The notes below the pieces were generated by a model. It searched no databases. It saw only the letters and a program-made list of their open reading frames with translations, and was not told the origin of the DNA. The position numbers were made by a program, and so were the translations under genes. DNA of 12,760 bases. Origin: CAKUFA01 sp963627465 (GTDB lineage Bacteria > Bacillota > Clostridia > Christensenellales > Aristaeellaceae). Positions 1-6,028 of this stretch are shown one piece after another. The stretch spans positions 1-12,760 of the forward strand of contig CAVGBO010000001.1 in assembly GCA_963627465.1 (NCBI GenBank), in the 5' to 3' direction. Numbering within the stretch: position 1 is the first letter of the stretch; the number at the start of each line of letters is the position of its first letter.

Positions 1-428
1 TCCAGGTATAGCACCCGGGCATCCCCGTCCGGCAGGATGTCCGCCGTAAAGCTAAAGCAAAAGCCGATGGGCAGGGGAGAGGTCATCATGGCGGCGGCGT
101 CCTCCGCTAGGGAGCGGAAGAAAGCCTCACGGCTCAGCCGCCCCTTGGTGCCGGGCATGGGGCGGTCCTTTCGGGCAAGGATTTCCATGCCGTCCGCCGT
201 CAGGCGGACATGGGCAGTGCGCAGGTTGGTGCCCCCGGCGTCCAGCACCAGGGCTTCCCCGGTGGGACGGCGATGATTCAGCGGCAGATAGGAGGGCAGC
301 ATGGGCAGTCCCCCCGGCAGACCGGCAAGCCCCAGCACCATGGCACGGCGGAAGGCTTCCCTGCCTTCGGCAAGGGCGGCATCGGAGGGCATAAAGCCCA
401 TGGCAGACAGAAAAGATTCGCAGTCCAT
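1..428 (-). CDS. Hexokinase-like sugar kinase, N-terminal part (runs off the left edge)
   Basis: The first 142 residues of a sugar kinase can be read; the rest lies outside the window. It would phosphorylate a hexose using ATP in the cytoplasm. Evidence is the phosphate-1 motif LDAGGTNLR at residues 62-70, close to the eukaryotic-type hexokinase LDLGGTNxR and unlike the DIGGT of ROK kinases. A PMLPSYLP segment (42-49) sits before it, as in hexokinases, and a GFCFSF segment (122-127) matches the GFxFSFP motif. ATG codons lie at 434 and 428. The AAGGAG ribosome binding site is one base from the first but seven bases from the second, so I choose 428 (MDCESF). The gene lies about 40 bp beyond the terminator of the pepV operon, in the same direction; I found no convincing promoter of its own. 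The exact sugar cannot be told. Confidence 0.72.
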   Translation of the reverse strand, partial: MDCESFLSAMGFMPSDAALAEGREAFRRAMVLGLAGLPGGLPMLPSYLPLNHRRPTGEALVLDAGGTNLRTAHVRLTADGMEILARKDRPMPGTKGRLSREAFFRSLAEDAAAMMTSPLPIGFCFSFTADILPDGDARVLYL

Positions 429-468
429 CTTCATACTCCTTATCTTATCATAACGATTGACGGTTTTG

Positions 469-499
469 AAAAATCTCCTGTTCCCAAAGGAGCAGGAGA
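469..499 (-). terminator. Intrinsic terminator after pepV
   Basis: On the minus strand, just past the pepV stop codon, TCTCCTG (499-493) pairs perfectly with CAGGAGA (480-474) over a 12-nt loop and is followed by a run of five T (473-469). This is a 7-bp stem plus U-tract. It fits an intrinsic terminator that ends the pepV transcript before the hexokinase-like gene. The stem is short, so read-through is possible. Confidence 0.6.
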
Positions 500-511
500 C
501 GGAGGTTCGAT

Positions 512-1879
512 TTACTCGGCGCACAGCCGCATCAACGCATTGGCATAAATCTTGGCGGCCTTCATCAGCTTGGTGATGGAAGCGTACTCGTTGGCCTGAT
601 GGGCAAGATCCTCATCATCCGGGAAGGCTGCGCCAAAGGCAACGCCCTGCTTGAGCACCTTGGCGTAGGTGCCGCCGCCGGTGGACTGAGCCTCTGCCGG
701 CAGACCGGTTTCCTCGTGATAGGCAGCCAGCAGATTGGAGACCAGCTCCGTATCCGCCGGCACGTGATGGGGTGCCTTGGTGGCGGCATCCACAAAGGTG
801 AAGCCGGGCAGATGGGCTCTGGCAGCAGCTTCGATGGCCTGTAAGTCCGCCTTCACCGGGCAGCGCATGTCCAAGGTGGCCGTGATGACACCCTTTTTCA
901 GGTGGAGAATGCCCATGTTGCAGGTCAGTGCACCGGAGATTTCATCCTCACAGGCGCAGCCCAGGGACTTGCCGTCCGTTTCCATGCCCACCACATCAGC
1001 CAGGGTGCGGAAAGCACCTTCCACGCCCAACTCCTTGAGCAGCAGGAGCATCATGCCGATGGCGTTCCGCCGTCCTTCCGGGTAGGCGGCGTGTCCGGGA
1101 ATGCCCTCTGCCGTGACCTTCACCCCATCAGCGGTCACCTCTGCCGTGTAGGGCAAGCCGGTCTTGGCTGCATAGGCTTCCACGGCACGGGCAAGATCCT
1201 CTCCGCCTTCCAGCAGCGCAACGGATTCGCCGGGGATCACGTTCATTCTTTCGCCGGTGAACAATTCCTTCACCTGCAGGCCGGTCTTGGCAGCCGGTGC
1301 GGTGATGGCAGCATGGAACATGCCCTTCTCCGTGTTGATCAGGGGGAAGGAGGCGTCCGGGGAGAAGCCCACGTCCGGCATCTGGGTGTGGGTGGTATAA
1401 TAGGCCATATCCTGCCAGTCACTTTCCTCATCGCAGCCCAGCACCATGCGGATGGAACGCTTCAGGGGAACCTCAGCGTCCTTCATGGCCTTCATGGCCA
1501 GCAGCGCCGCAAGACTGGGACCCTTGTCGTCATTGGTGCCCCGACCCAGGATGATATCCCCTTCCCGAGTGGCGGAGAAGGGCGGCACACGCCAGCCGTC
1601 TCCTGCGGGCACAACGTCCAGATGCCCCAGCACCGCAATGGCTTCCGGCTTGTCACCCAGGGTGATGTCGCAGGCATAGCCGTCAAAGTCACGGACGGCA
1701 AAGCCCATGGCCTTGGCGTCTTCCATGGCCACGTCCAGCATCTTCCGAACATCCTTGCCGAAGGGAGCACCGGGGGCAGGCGTATCCTTCACAGAGGGGA
1801 TTTGTACCCACTTGGTCAGCAAATCCACCAATACAGGTTCCATCGCATCAAGCCGTGCCGCTACATTCTGATCCAGCAT
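512..1879 (-). CDS. pepV: Dipeptidase PepV-like, M20 zinc peptidase
   Basis: A 455-residue cytoplasmic metallopeptidase that should release amino acids from dipeptides, the last step of peptide use. The length is normal for PepV/Sapep enzymes (about 450-470). Metal-site motifs occur in family order: HLDVVPAGDGW with H86 and catalytic D88; GRGTNDDKGP with bridging D117; CDEESD with general base E151 and ligand E152; SPDASFP with D175; and H427 near the C terminus. H263 in GIPGHAAYPEG matches the lid-domain histidine that reaches into the active site. No signal peptide is seen. An AAAGGAG site lies ten bases before the ATG. The gene starts 15 bp after the upstream small gene, so the two are co-transcribed. 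A related non-PepV M20 dipeptidase is the only real alternative; substrate preference cannot be read from sequence. Confidence 0.92.
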   Translation of the reverse strand: MLDQNVAARLDAMEPVLVDLLTKWVQIPSVKDTPAPGAPFGKDVRKMLDVAMEDAKAMGFAVRDFDGYACDITLGDKPEAIAVLGHLDVVPAGDGWRVPPFSATREGDIILGRGTNDDKGPSLAALLAMKAMKDAEVPLKRSIRMVLGCDEESDWQDMAYYTTHTQMPDVGFSPDASFPLINTEKGMFHAAITAPAAKTGLQVKELFTGERMNVIPGESVALLEGGEDLARAVEAYAAKTGLPYTAEVTADGVKVTAEGIPGHAAYPEGRRNAIGMMLLLLKELGVEGAFRTLADVVGMETDGKSLGCACEDEISGALTCNMGILHLKKGVITATLDMRCPVKADLQAIEAAARAHLPGFTFVDAATKAPHHVPADTELVSNLLAAYHEETGLPAEAQSTGGGTYAKVLKQGVAFGAAFPDDEDLAHQANEYASITKLMKAAKIYANALMRLCAE

Positions 1880-1894
1880 GATGAATAATCTCCT

Positions 1895-2185
1895 TTACGC
1901 ATTTCTGGGATCCTGGGAGCGCTTCTTTTTCGCTTCCGGGTCAATATATTCGATTTCCAAATGATCGAAGGGAACGCTTTCAAAGAAGGATTCCTTCAGA
2001 AATCTGGTTTGTCCGAAGTTTTCCCACTCCCGCTGATTTTTCTCCAGCCAAAGGGGACGGGGCAGATCCAGCTGATGGCAGGCCTCCTCCAATGCTTCCT
2101 GCGGATTCTCCCGGGTGCAGGGCGCAGTGGTTTGCTTGTCGATTTTGTGATGGCGGATCGTGCGTACCCACAGGGCAGTTGCCAT
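1895..2185 (-). CDS. Conserved small protein of unknown function upstream of pepV
   Basis: A 96-residue soluble protein with no signal peptide or membrane segment. I do not know its function. It resembles short uncharacterised Clostridia proteins with the segments EALEEACHQLDLPRP, FGQTRF and LEIEYID and a basic, Arg/Lys-rich tail (KKKRSQDPRN); that resemblance is from memory and unchecked. ATG codons lie at 2191 and 2185. The AAGGAGG site is one base from the first and seven bases from the second, so 2185 (MATALW) is the likelier start. It is the first gene of the pepV operon and sits directly behind a good promoter at 2215-2243. The tail (KKKRS) could contact nucleic acid, but this is only a guess. 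Confidence 0.8.
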   Translation of the reverse strand: MATALWVRTIRHHKIDKQTTAPCTRENPQEALEEACHQLDLPRPLWLEKNQREWENFGQTRFLKESFFESVPFDHLEIEYIDPEAKKKRSQDPRNA

Positions 2186-2214
2186 TTTCATGCCTCCTTC
2201 CGGTTCCTTCCGCT

Positions 2215-2243
2215 ATTATGCCACAGTTTTTTCGGGCTGGCAA
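2215..2243 (-). promoter_or_regulatory. Sigma-A promoter of the small gene-pepV operon
   Basis: On the minus strand a TTGCCA -35 box (2243-2238) is followed by exactly 17 bases and a CATAAT -10 box (2220-2215), with TGG just upstream giving an extended -10. Each box matches consensus at five of six positions. Transcription should start near 2208, leaving a short leader before the AAGGAGG at about 2193-2199. Confidence 0.7.
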
Positions 2244-2277
2244 GGGTGGGGAAGGGGGTAAAAGCCTAATTTCCCCC

Positions 2278-2306
2278 TTGACAACCCCATCCCCTCGGTG
2301 TATAAT
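2278..2306 (+). promoter_or_regulatory. Consensus sigma-A promoter of infC-rpmI-rplT
   Basis: A perfect TTGACA (2278-2283), a 17-base spacer and a perfect TATAAT (2301-2306). The predicted transcript start is near 2313, giving a leader of about 160 nt before infC. It lies about 35 bp from the oppositely directed promoter at 2215-2243, so the two polymerases face away from each other. A perfect promoter fits a strongly expressed translation operon whose output is set downstream by attenuation. Confidence 0.88.
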
Positions 2307-2312
2307 ACCCAT

Positions 2313-2475
2313 GTTTGAAGTAGAAGCATGCCCGCTTCTCACCTGGAACGGCGAAAGCTGTCGGGTCTGCGGCATTCTTTTCCCTCAGGGAAAAGTGATT
2401 GTGTCAGCTGAGCAGCGGGTGCGCATCCCGCTGCTTTTTCTATGCCGCAGCGGTCGAACGATTTTGAGGAGGTGC
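2313..2475 (+). promoter_or_regulatory. infC leader, probable L20-responsive attenuator (L20 leader)
   Basis: An untranslated leader between a consensus promoter and infC. In Bacillus, ribosomal protein L20 binds the infC leader and promotes premature termination; gene order and layout here match that system. Elements seen: a GAAA-tetraloop hairpin (2348-2361); a perfect 8-bp hairpin CTTTTCCC/GGGAAAAG (2377-2384 with 2388-2395); and a terminator (2411-2439). The base of the terminator could be opened by CCCGCT (2331-2336) pairing with AGCGGG (2414-2419), extendable by two G-U pairs. A second alternative is CCGCTGC (2428-2434) with GCAGCGG (2447-2453). A covariance-model search would be needed to confirm the family. 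The alternative pairings are my inference. Confidence 0.72.
2411..2439 (+). terminator. Attenuator terminator inside the infC leader
   Basis: AGCAGCGGG (2411-2419) and CCCGCTGCT (2427-2435) form a perfect 9-bp GC-rich stem with a 7-nt loop, followed by a run of T (2435-2439). It lies about 35 bp before infC and therefore must be bypassed for the operon to be expressed, which marks it as a regulatory rather than an end-of-operon terminator. Confidence 0.82.
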
Positions 2476-2484
2476 ATGGTTATC
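2467..2484 (+). promoter_or_regulatory. infC ribosome binding site; possible non-canonical ATC start
   Basis: The AGGAGG at 2467-2472 lies only three bases before the ATG at 2476 but nine bases before an in-frame ATC at 2482. Counting back from the conserved N-[ED]-x-I-R motif, the ATC codon falls seven codons before the Asn, the same place as the known AUU start of Geobacillus infC. IF3 genes often use rare start codons so that IF3 can limit its own synthesis. The ATC start is an inference. Confidence 0.45.
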
Positions 2485-3066
2485 GCACTCGATCTGATGA
2501 TCAACGAAGACATCCGCGACAGAGAGGTTCGCCTGATTGATGAAAACGGCGAGCAGCTCGGCGTCATGCCCACGCAAAAGGCGCTGGAACTTGCGGAGGA
2601 ACGTGGCCTGGACCTGGCCAAGATTCAACCCACCGCAAAGCCTCCCGTCTGCAAGTTGCTGGACTATGACAAGTACCGCTACGAGCAGTCGCGGCGGGAG
2701 CGTGAGAATCGGAAGAATCAGCGGGTCGTGTCGCTGAAGGAAGTCCAGCTGTCCGCCACCATTGAGGAGAATGACATCCTCACCAAGGCGAAGATGGCTA
2801 CCCGCTTCCTGCAAGACGGCGACAAGGTGAAGGTTTCCATCCGCTTCCGTGGCCGCCAGATCACCCATTCCGACATCGGCATGCAGGTCATGCATGACTT
2901 TGCCGAACGCTGCCAAGAGGTCAGCACGGTGGAGCGTCGTCCCCTGATGGACGGCCGTCACCTGATCATGATCCTGGCACCCAAGGCTGCCAAGGCCTCC
3001 TTCGCCGAGAAGAAGGCACGCAAGGAAGCTGCACAGGCTGCTGCCCCTGAAGAGGCAAAGAATTAA
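2476..3066 (+). CDS. infC: Translation initiation factor IF-3
   Basis: A 196-residue cytoplasmic factor that binds the 30S subunit, prevents premature joining of 50S and checks the start codon. The N domain has NEDIRDREVRLID and KPPVCKLLDYDKYRYEQ (about residues 10-72). A basic linker follows (about 73-85). The C domain carries KVKVSIRFRGRQITH, the family signature, and ends with MDGRHLIMILAPK. A 20-residue charged, Ala-rich tail is added after the usual end. The open frame continues upstream through the leader, but that part is untranslated RNA by promoter position. The coordinate given uses ATG 2476; the true start may be ATC 2482 (194 residues). It is the first gene of infC-rpmI-rplT, 20 bp before rpmI, and is probably controlled by the L20 leader attenuator and by start-codon autoregulation. 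Confidence 0.96.
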   Translation: MVIALDLMINEDIRDREVRLIDENGEQLGVMPTQKALELAEERGLDLAKIQPTAKPPVCKLLDYDKYRYEQSRRERENRKNQRVVSLKEVQLSATIEENDILTKAKMATRFLQDGDKVKVSIRFRGRQITHSDIGMQVMHDFAERCQEVSTVERRPLMDGRHLIMILAPKAAKASFAEKKARKEAAQAAAPEEAKN

Positions 3067-3086
3067 CAGCAAAGGAGGACCATACC

Positions 3087-3287
3087 ATGCCTAAGCAAAA
3101 ATCCCACCGTGGTGCTGCAAAGCGCTTCTCTTTCACCAAGAGCGGTATCGTCAAGCATAAGCAGATGAACGCAAACCATCAGGTGCGCCTCAAGACCACC
3201 AAGCGGACCCGCCACCTGCGGGCCGATGGCGTTGTGGACAACAATGCCGAAGCACGCACCATTCATAAGCTGCTGCCCTACAAATAA
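3087..3287 (+). CDS. rpmI: 50S ribosomal protein L35
   Basis: A 66-residue, very basic ribosomal protein, the normal L35 length. The N-terminal MPKQKSHRGAAKRFSFTKSG matches the family signature (K-x-K-x-H-x-x-A-x-K-R-F), and NHQVRLKTTKRTRHLR supplies rRNA contacts. An AAGGAGG site (3073-3079) precedes the ATG at a normal distance. It lies between infC and rplT, as in nearly all bacteria, and shares their transcript. Confidence 0.97.
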   Translation: MPKQKSHRGAAKRFSFTKSGIVKHKQMNANHQVRLKTTKRTRHLRADGVVDNNAEARTIHKLLPYK

Positions 3288-3317
3288 GCCCGATGGCTGG
3301 CAAGGAGGTATCATCCA

Positions 3318-3668
3318 ATGGCACGTATTAAGAGAGCCGTTAACGCTCATAAGAAGCGTCGTAAGGTTATGAAGCTGGCGAAGGGCTACTGGGGAGCAAA
3401 ATCCAAGCAGTACCGCGCCGCATCCGAGCAGGTTGCCCGTTCCCTGCGTTATGCCTATGAAGGCCGTAAGCTGCGTAAGCGTGATTTCCGCCGTCTGTGG
3501 ATCACCCGTATCAACGCTGCTGCCCGTCTGAATGGCATGAGCTATTCCACCTTCATCAATGGCTTGAAGAAGCACAATGTTGAAGTGAACCGCAAGATGC
3601 TGGCTGACCTGGCTGTGAACGACGCCGCCGGTTTCGCCAAGCTGGTTGAGCTGGCAAAGGAAGCCTAA
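3318..3668 (+). CDS. rplT: 50S ribosomal protein L20
   Basis: A 116-residue early-assembly protein of the large subunit, full length. The N-terminal tail MARIKRAVNAHKKRRKVMK and the segments GYWGAKSKQYR and RKRDFRRLWITRINAA are diagnostic. Besides its structural role, L20 is the repressor of this operon in Bacillus, where it binds the infC leader; the leader at 2313-2475 suggests the same loop here. AAGGAGG lies just upstream. The gene ends nine bases before a strong terminator, so it is the last gene of the operon. Confidence 0.98.
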   Translation: MARIKRAVNAHKKRRKVMKLAKGYWGAKSKQYRAASEQVARSLRYAYEGRKLRKRDFRRLWITRINAAARLNGMSYSTFINGLKKHNVEVNRKMLADLAVNDAAGFAKLVELAKEA

Positions 3669-3676
3669 TAAAATTA

Positions 3677-3708
3677 ACTGTCTCGCCGATGAAGCGAGGC
3701 AGTTTTTT
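3677..3708 (+). terminator. Intrinsic terminator of infC-rpmI-rplT
   Basis: ACTGTCTCGC (3677-3686) pairs with GCGAGGCAGT (3694-3703) in a 10-bp stem with one G-U pair and a 7-nt loop, followed by TTTTTT (3703-3708). It sits directly after the rplT stop. Confidence 0.92.
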
Positions 3709-3713
3709 GTTGC

Positions 3714-3749
3714 AAAAAATGCTCCCTCCGTGACTTGCATGGAGGGAGC
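3714..3749 (-). terminator. Intrinsic terminator of the oxidoreductase operon
   Basis: On the minus strand GCTCCCTCC (3749-3741) pairs perfectly with GGAGGGAGC (3729-3721) over an 11-nt loop and is followed by A then six T (3719-3714). This makes a 9-bp stem with U-tract. It faces the rplT terminator with about five bases between their U-tracts, isolating the two convergent operons. Confidence 0.85.
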
Positions 3750-3772
3750 GATTTGTTGTCTGATGGATGTTG

Positions 3773-3800
3773 CTTTGGCAGGTTTTGCATCCTGCCAAAG
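3773..3800. repeat. Perfect 10-bp hairpin just after the oxidoreductase stop codon
   Basis: CTTTGGCAGG and CCTGCCAAAG flank an 8-nt loop, seven bases past the stop codon of the minus-strand oxidoreductase gene. No T-run follows on either strand, so it is not a complete terminator. It may protect the 3' end of the message or assist the terminator at 3714-3749. Confidence 0.6.
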
Positions 3801-3807
3801 ACAAATT

Positions 3808-4974
3808 TTATTTGGTCACCTTGCTGCCATAGCTGTCCGAAGTGTCGGACACCACATCCCGGTCTTCCTTGGCACGGGAGGTGGCACGGCGTTCGTTCAG
3901 CAGCTTCAGGAACTTTTCTTCATCAATGGGCAGGGACACGGTTTCGCCCGTCCAGCCGGAAAGGTGAATGGCGTTGGACAGCATCAGTCCCCGGATGCCT
4001 TCGCGACCGTCCGCAATGAGGGGCGTGCCGTGGAGAATCTTCCCGGCGAAGGCGTTGAGCACAGCCACGTGCTGCTCGTTCTTCCCGTCGGTTTCCACAG
4101 GGACACGCTCGCACGGTGGCTTGGCAAAGCCCTTGTCGCAGGTGACGCACCATTCCCGCTCGTCCACGCCCAGCTTGTCATAGACCAGCTCGTTGTTGTC
4201 GCAGATCAGCCGCCCCTTGGTGCCGGTAATCTCCAGCCGGTTGGTGCCGGGAGCATCGCCCGTGGTGGTGATGAACACGCCGGTGGCACCATTGGCAAAT
4301 TCCAGGTAGGCGGTCACATCGTCCTCCACCTCAATGTCATGCCACTTGCCCTCGTGGGTGAAGGCGTGGACACGCACCGGCAGGCCGCACAGCCACTGGA
4401 GCAGATCCAGCTGATGGGGGCACTGGTTCAGCAGCACGCCGCCGCCTTCCCCAGCCCAGGTGGCACGCCATGCGCCGGAATCATAGTAGAACTGGGTGCG
4501 GTACCAGTCGGTGACGATCCAGTTCATCCGCTTGATCTCGCCCAATTCGCCCCCGTCGATCATTTCCTTCATCTTGCGGTACAGGCAGTTGGACCGCTGA
4601 TTGAACATCATGCCGAAGACCAGCTCCGGATGCTTGTCCGCCTCTGCGTTCATCTCCCGCACCTGCAGGGTGTACACACCGGCAGGCTTTTCGCACATGA
4701 CGTGGAGACCATGGTTGAAGGCGTCGATGGCCAGGGTTGGATGCTGATAATGGGGCACAGCAATCAGCACAGCATCGCATGCGCCGCTGGCGATCAGCTC
4801 GCTGCCCTCGGTGAAGACCTGTGCGTCCGGCACATTTTCATGAATCCACTGCCGGCGGGATTCCTTCCGATCCGCCATGGCGGTGATTTGAATCTCCGGG
4901 CACTTGCCCTCCAGAATGTTCTTCGTATGGCCTGAGCCCATGTTGCCCACGCCGATAATGCCAAGTCGAAGCAT
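3808..4974 (-). CDS. Gfo/Idh/MocA-family NAD(P)-dependent oxidoreductase
   Basis: A 388-residue cytoplasmic dehydrogenase that should oxidise or reduce a sugar, inositol or related polyol using NAD(P). The N-terminal Rossmann fold has GIIGVGNMG (residues 5-13). The family EKP motif is at 95-97 (K96 is the usual catalytic lysine). The GGGVLLNQCPHQLDLLQWL segment (177-195) carries the conserved His187 and Asp190 of the substrate site. The last 35 or so residues form a charged, Ser/Asp-rich tail (KEDRDVVSDTSDS) that looks disordered. A GGAGGG site lies six bases before the ATG. It begins 21 bp after the isomerase/epimerase gene on the same strand, so the pair is an operon. Such pairs are common in sugar catabolic loci of Firmicutes. 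The substrate cannot be named. Confidence 0.9.
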   Translation of the reverse strand: MLRLGIIGVGNMGSGHTKNILEGKCPEIQITAMADRKESRRQWIHENVPDAQVFTEGSELIASGACDAVLIAVPHYQHPTLAIDAFNHGLHVMCEKPAGVYTLQVREMNAEADKHPELVFGMMFNQRSNCLYRKMKEMIDGGELGEIKRMNWIVTDWYRTQFYYDSGAWRATWAGEGGGVLLNQCPHQLDLLQWLCGLPVRVHAFTHEGKWHDIEVEDDVTAYLEFANGATGVFITTTGDAPGTNRLEITGTKGRLICDNNELVYDKLGVDEREWCVTCDKGFAKPPCERVPVETDGKNEQHVAVLNAFAGKILHGTPLIADGREGIRGLMLSNAIHLSGWTGETVSLPIDEEKFLKLLNERRATSRAKEDRDVVSDTSDSYGSKVTK

Positions 4975-4995
4975 GGTTTTCCCTCCACAAGCGTT

Positions 4996-5847
4996 TTACA
5001 GGGTTGCCAGAATGTCCTTCAGTGCCTTAACGGCGGCATGGAAGGCGGTCTTGCTGTCCGGGTAGGTTTCATGATGGGTCACAGGCTCGCCCTGCAGATC
5101 CTTCAGCCCGTCAAACACGGTCAGGTGGGGTTCCACTGTCAGGATGACTTCTCCGTCATGCTCCGCATTGACCTTCTTCAGAATCTCTGCCACATGGCCG
5201 TCCCCGTGACCGGCTGCCACTACGGCACCGTCTGCCAGGAAAGCGTCCTTGATGTGCATGTAGGTCACATAGCCCTTCAGCTGCTCGTAACCCTCGGCGG
5301 TGTTCATACCGCACTGCACAAAGTTGGCAGGGTCAAACACGAAACCCATGCGGGGATAATACTTCTCCATCAGCTCCACGCACCGCTGGGTGGTGTCGCC
5401 GTAGATGTCCTTTTCATTTTCATGCACCAGATAAACGCCGGCCTTGTCAGCAAGATCCAGCATGATGTCCAGCCGGCGGAAGACTTCTTCCTTCCAGTCT
5501 TCCGGCTTGGCACCCTTGGGGGGATAGAAGCTGAACATGCGGATCCGGTCGCAGCCCAGCACCTTGCACAGTTCCAACCCGTGCTTGAAGGATGCCAGAT
5601 GCGCATCGAAGGGCTCGTCCAGCTGTGCCTTGCCGAAGGGGGAACCCAGGGCGGAAAGCTTCACCCCGGCAGCGTCCAGCTTTTTCTTGACTTCAGCTGC
5701 TTCCTCCAGGGTCAGGGCGGAGCAATTCTTACCGTCCACGCCACGGAGCTCGATGCGATCCATGCCTTCTTCCTTCAATGCCTGAAGCTGCTCATCCAGC
5801 ACAGGGCTTGCTTCATCGGCGAATGCGGATAAACGGAATTTTGCCAT
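4996..5847 (-). CDS. Sugar phosphate isomerase/epimerase (xylose isomerase-like TIM barrel)
   Basis: A 283-residue TIM-barrel protein of the AP endonuclease 2/xylose isomerase-like superfamily. Likely metal ligands are visible in family order: E143 in HENEKDIYGD, D172 in FDPANF, H198 in YMHIKDA, and E239 in VEPHL, with the GHGDG loop at 213-217. These suggest a divalent-metal sugar or keto-polyol epimerase/isomerase similar in layout to the IolE/IolI/Hyi group. A GGAGG site lies eight bases before the ATG. It is the first gene of a two-gene operon with the Gfo/Idh/MocA oxidoreductase and is divergent from an acetyltransferase gene. Reaction and substrate are not determinable; an inosose or tagatose-type substrate is one possibility among several. 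Confidence 0.88.
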   Translation of the reverse strand: MAKFRLSAFADEASPVLDEQLQALKEEGMDRIELRGVDGKNCSALTLEEAAEVKKKLDAAGVKLSALGSPFGKAQLDEPFDAHLASFKHGLELCKVLGCDRIRMFSFYPPKGAKPEDWKEEVFRRLDIMLDLADKAGVYLVHENEKDIYGDTTQRCVELMEKYYPRMGFVFDPANFVQCGMNTAEGYEQLKGYVTYMHIKDAFLADGAVVAAGHGDGHVAEILKKVNAEHDGEVILTVEPHLTVFDGLKDLQGEPVTHHETYPDSKTAFHAAVKALKDILATL

Positions 5848-5943
5848 AAGGAATGCCTCCTTTATGATATGCAGGGTTTTCTGCCTTTTCTATTCGACTA
5901 AAATGGTTCGATTCCTGCCTGTTTTGCACAAAAATGAAGAAAC

Positions 5944-5968
5944 GCCGGCATGTGATTTTCATGCAGGC
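5944..5968. repeat. Imperfect inverted repeat between divergent genes
   Basis: GCCGGCATG and CATGCAGGC, eight of nine pairs, flank seven bases. It lies midway between the isomerase gene (leftward) and the acetyltransferase gene (rightward), the expected place for an operator. No regulator gene lies next to it, and it may be chance. I see no clear sigma-A promoter for the leftward gene in 5848-6028. Confidence 0.3.
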
Positions 5969-5984
5969 GAAAAAACCCTTTTTG

Positions 5985-5993
5985 TGGTATGAT
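5985..5993 (+). promoter_or_regulatory. Extended -10 promoter of the acetyltransferase gene
   Basis: TGGTATGAT combines the TGn extension (5985-5987) with a five-of-six TATGAT box (5988-5993). No good -35 box is seen at 17 bases upstream, which extended -10 promoters tolerate. Transcription would begin near 6000, leaving about 29 nt before the ATG at 6029. Confidence 0.5.
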
Positions 5994-6028
5994 GCAAGGG
6001 TGTAATTTTGTGAAGTGAGGGATTCACC

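Noticed and set aside
447..452. TATGAT box on the minus strand before the hexokinase-like gene
   Set aside because: It would start transcription inside the ribosome binding site, and no -35 box is present.
902..1888. Long plus-strand open frame opposite pepV (and similar long frames opposite the oxidoreductase, isomerase, rplT, desulfidase and lyase genes)
   Set aside because: They are antisense shadows of well-supported genes, with low-complexity His/Gln/Gly-rich translations and no ribosome binding sites.
2092..2475. Open frame continuing in frame upstream of infC, including an ATG at 2311
   Set aside because: The promoter puts the transcript start near 2313, the segment has no ribosome binding site, and it contains the leader hairpins and attenuator. 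IF3 homologues begin near 2476-2482.
5848..5940. Two TTCGA copies upstream of the isomerase gene as a regulator site
   Set aside because: The repeats are only five bases long and no matching -10/-35 pair was found on the minus strand; chance level.
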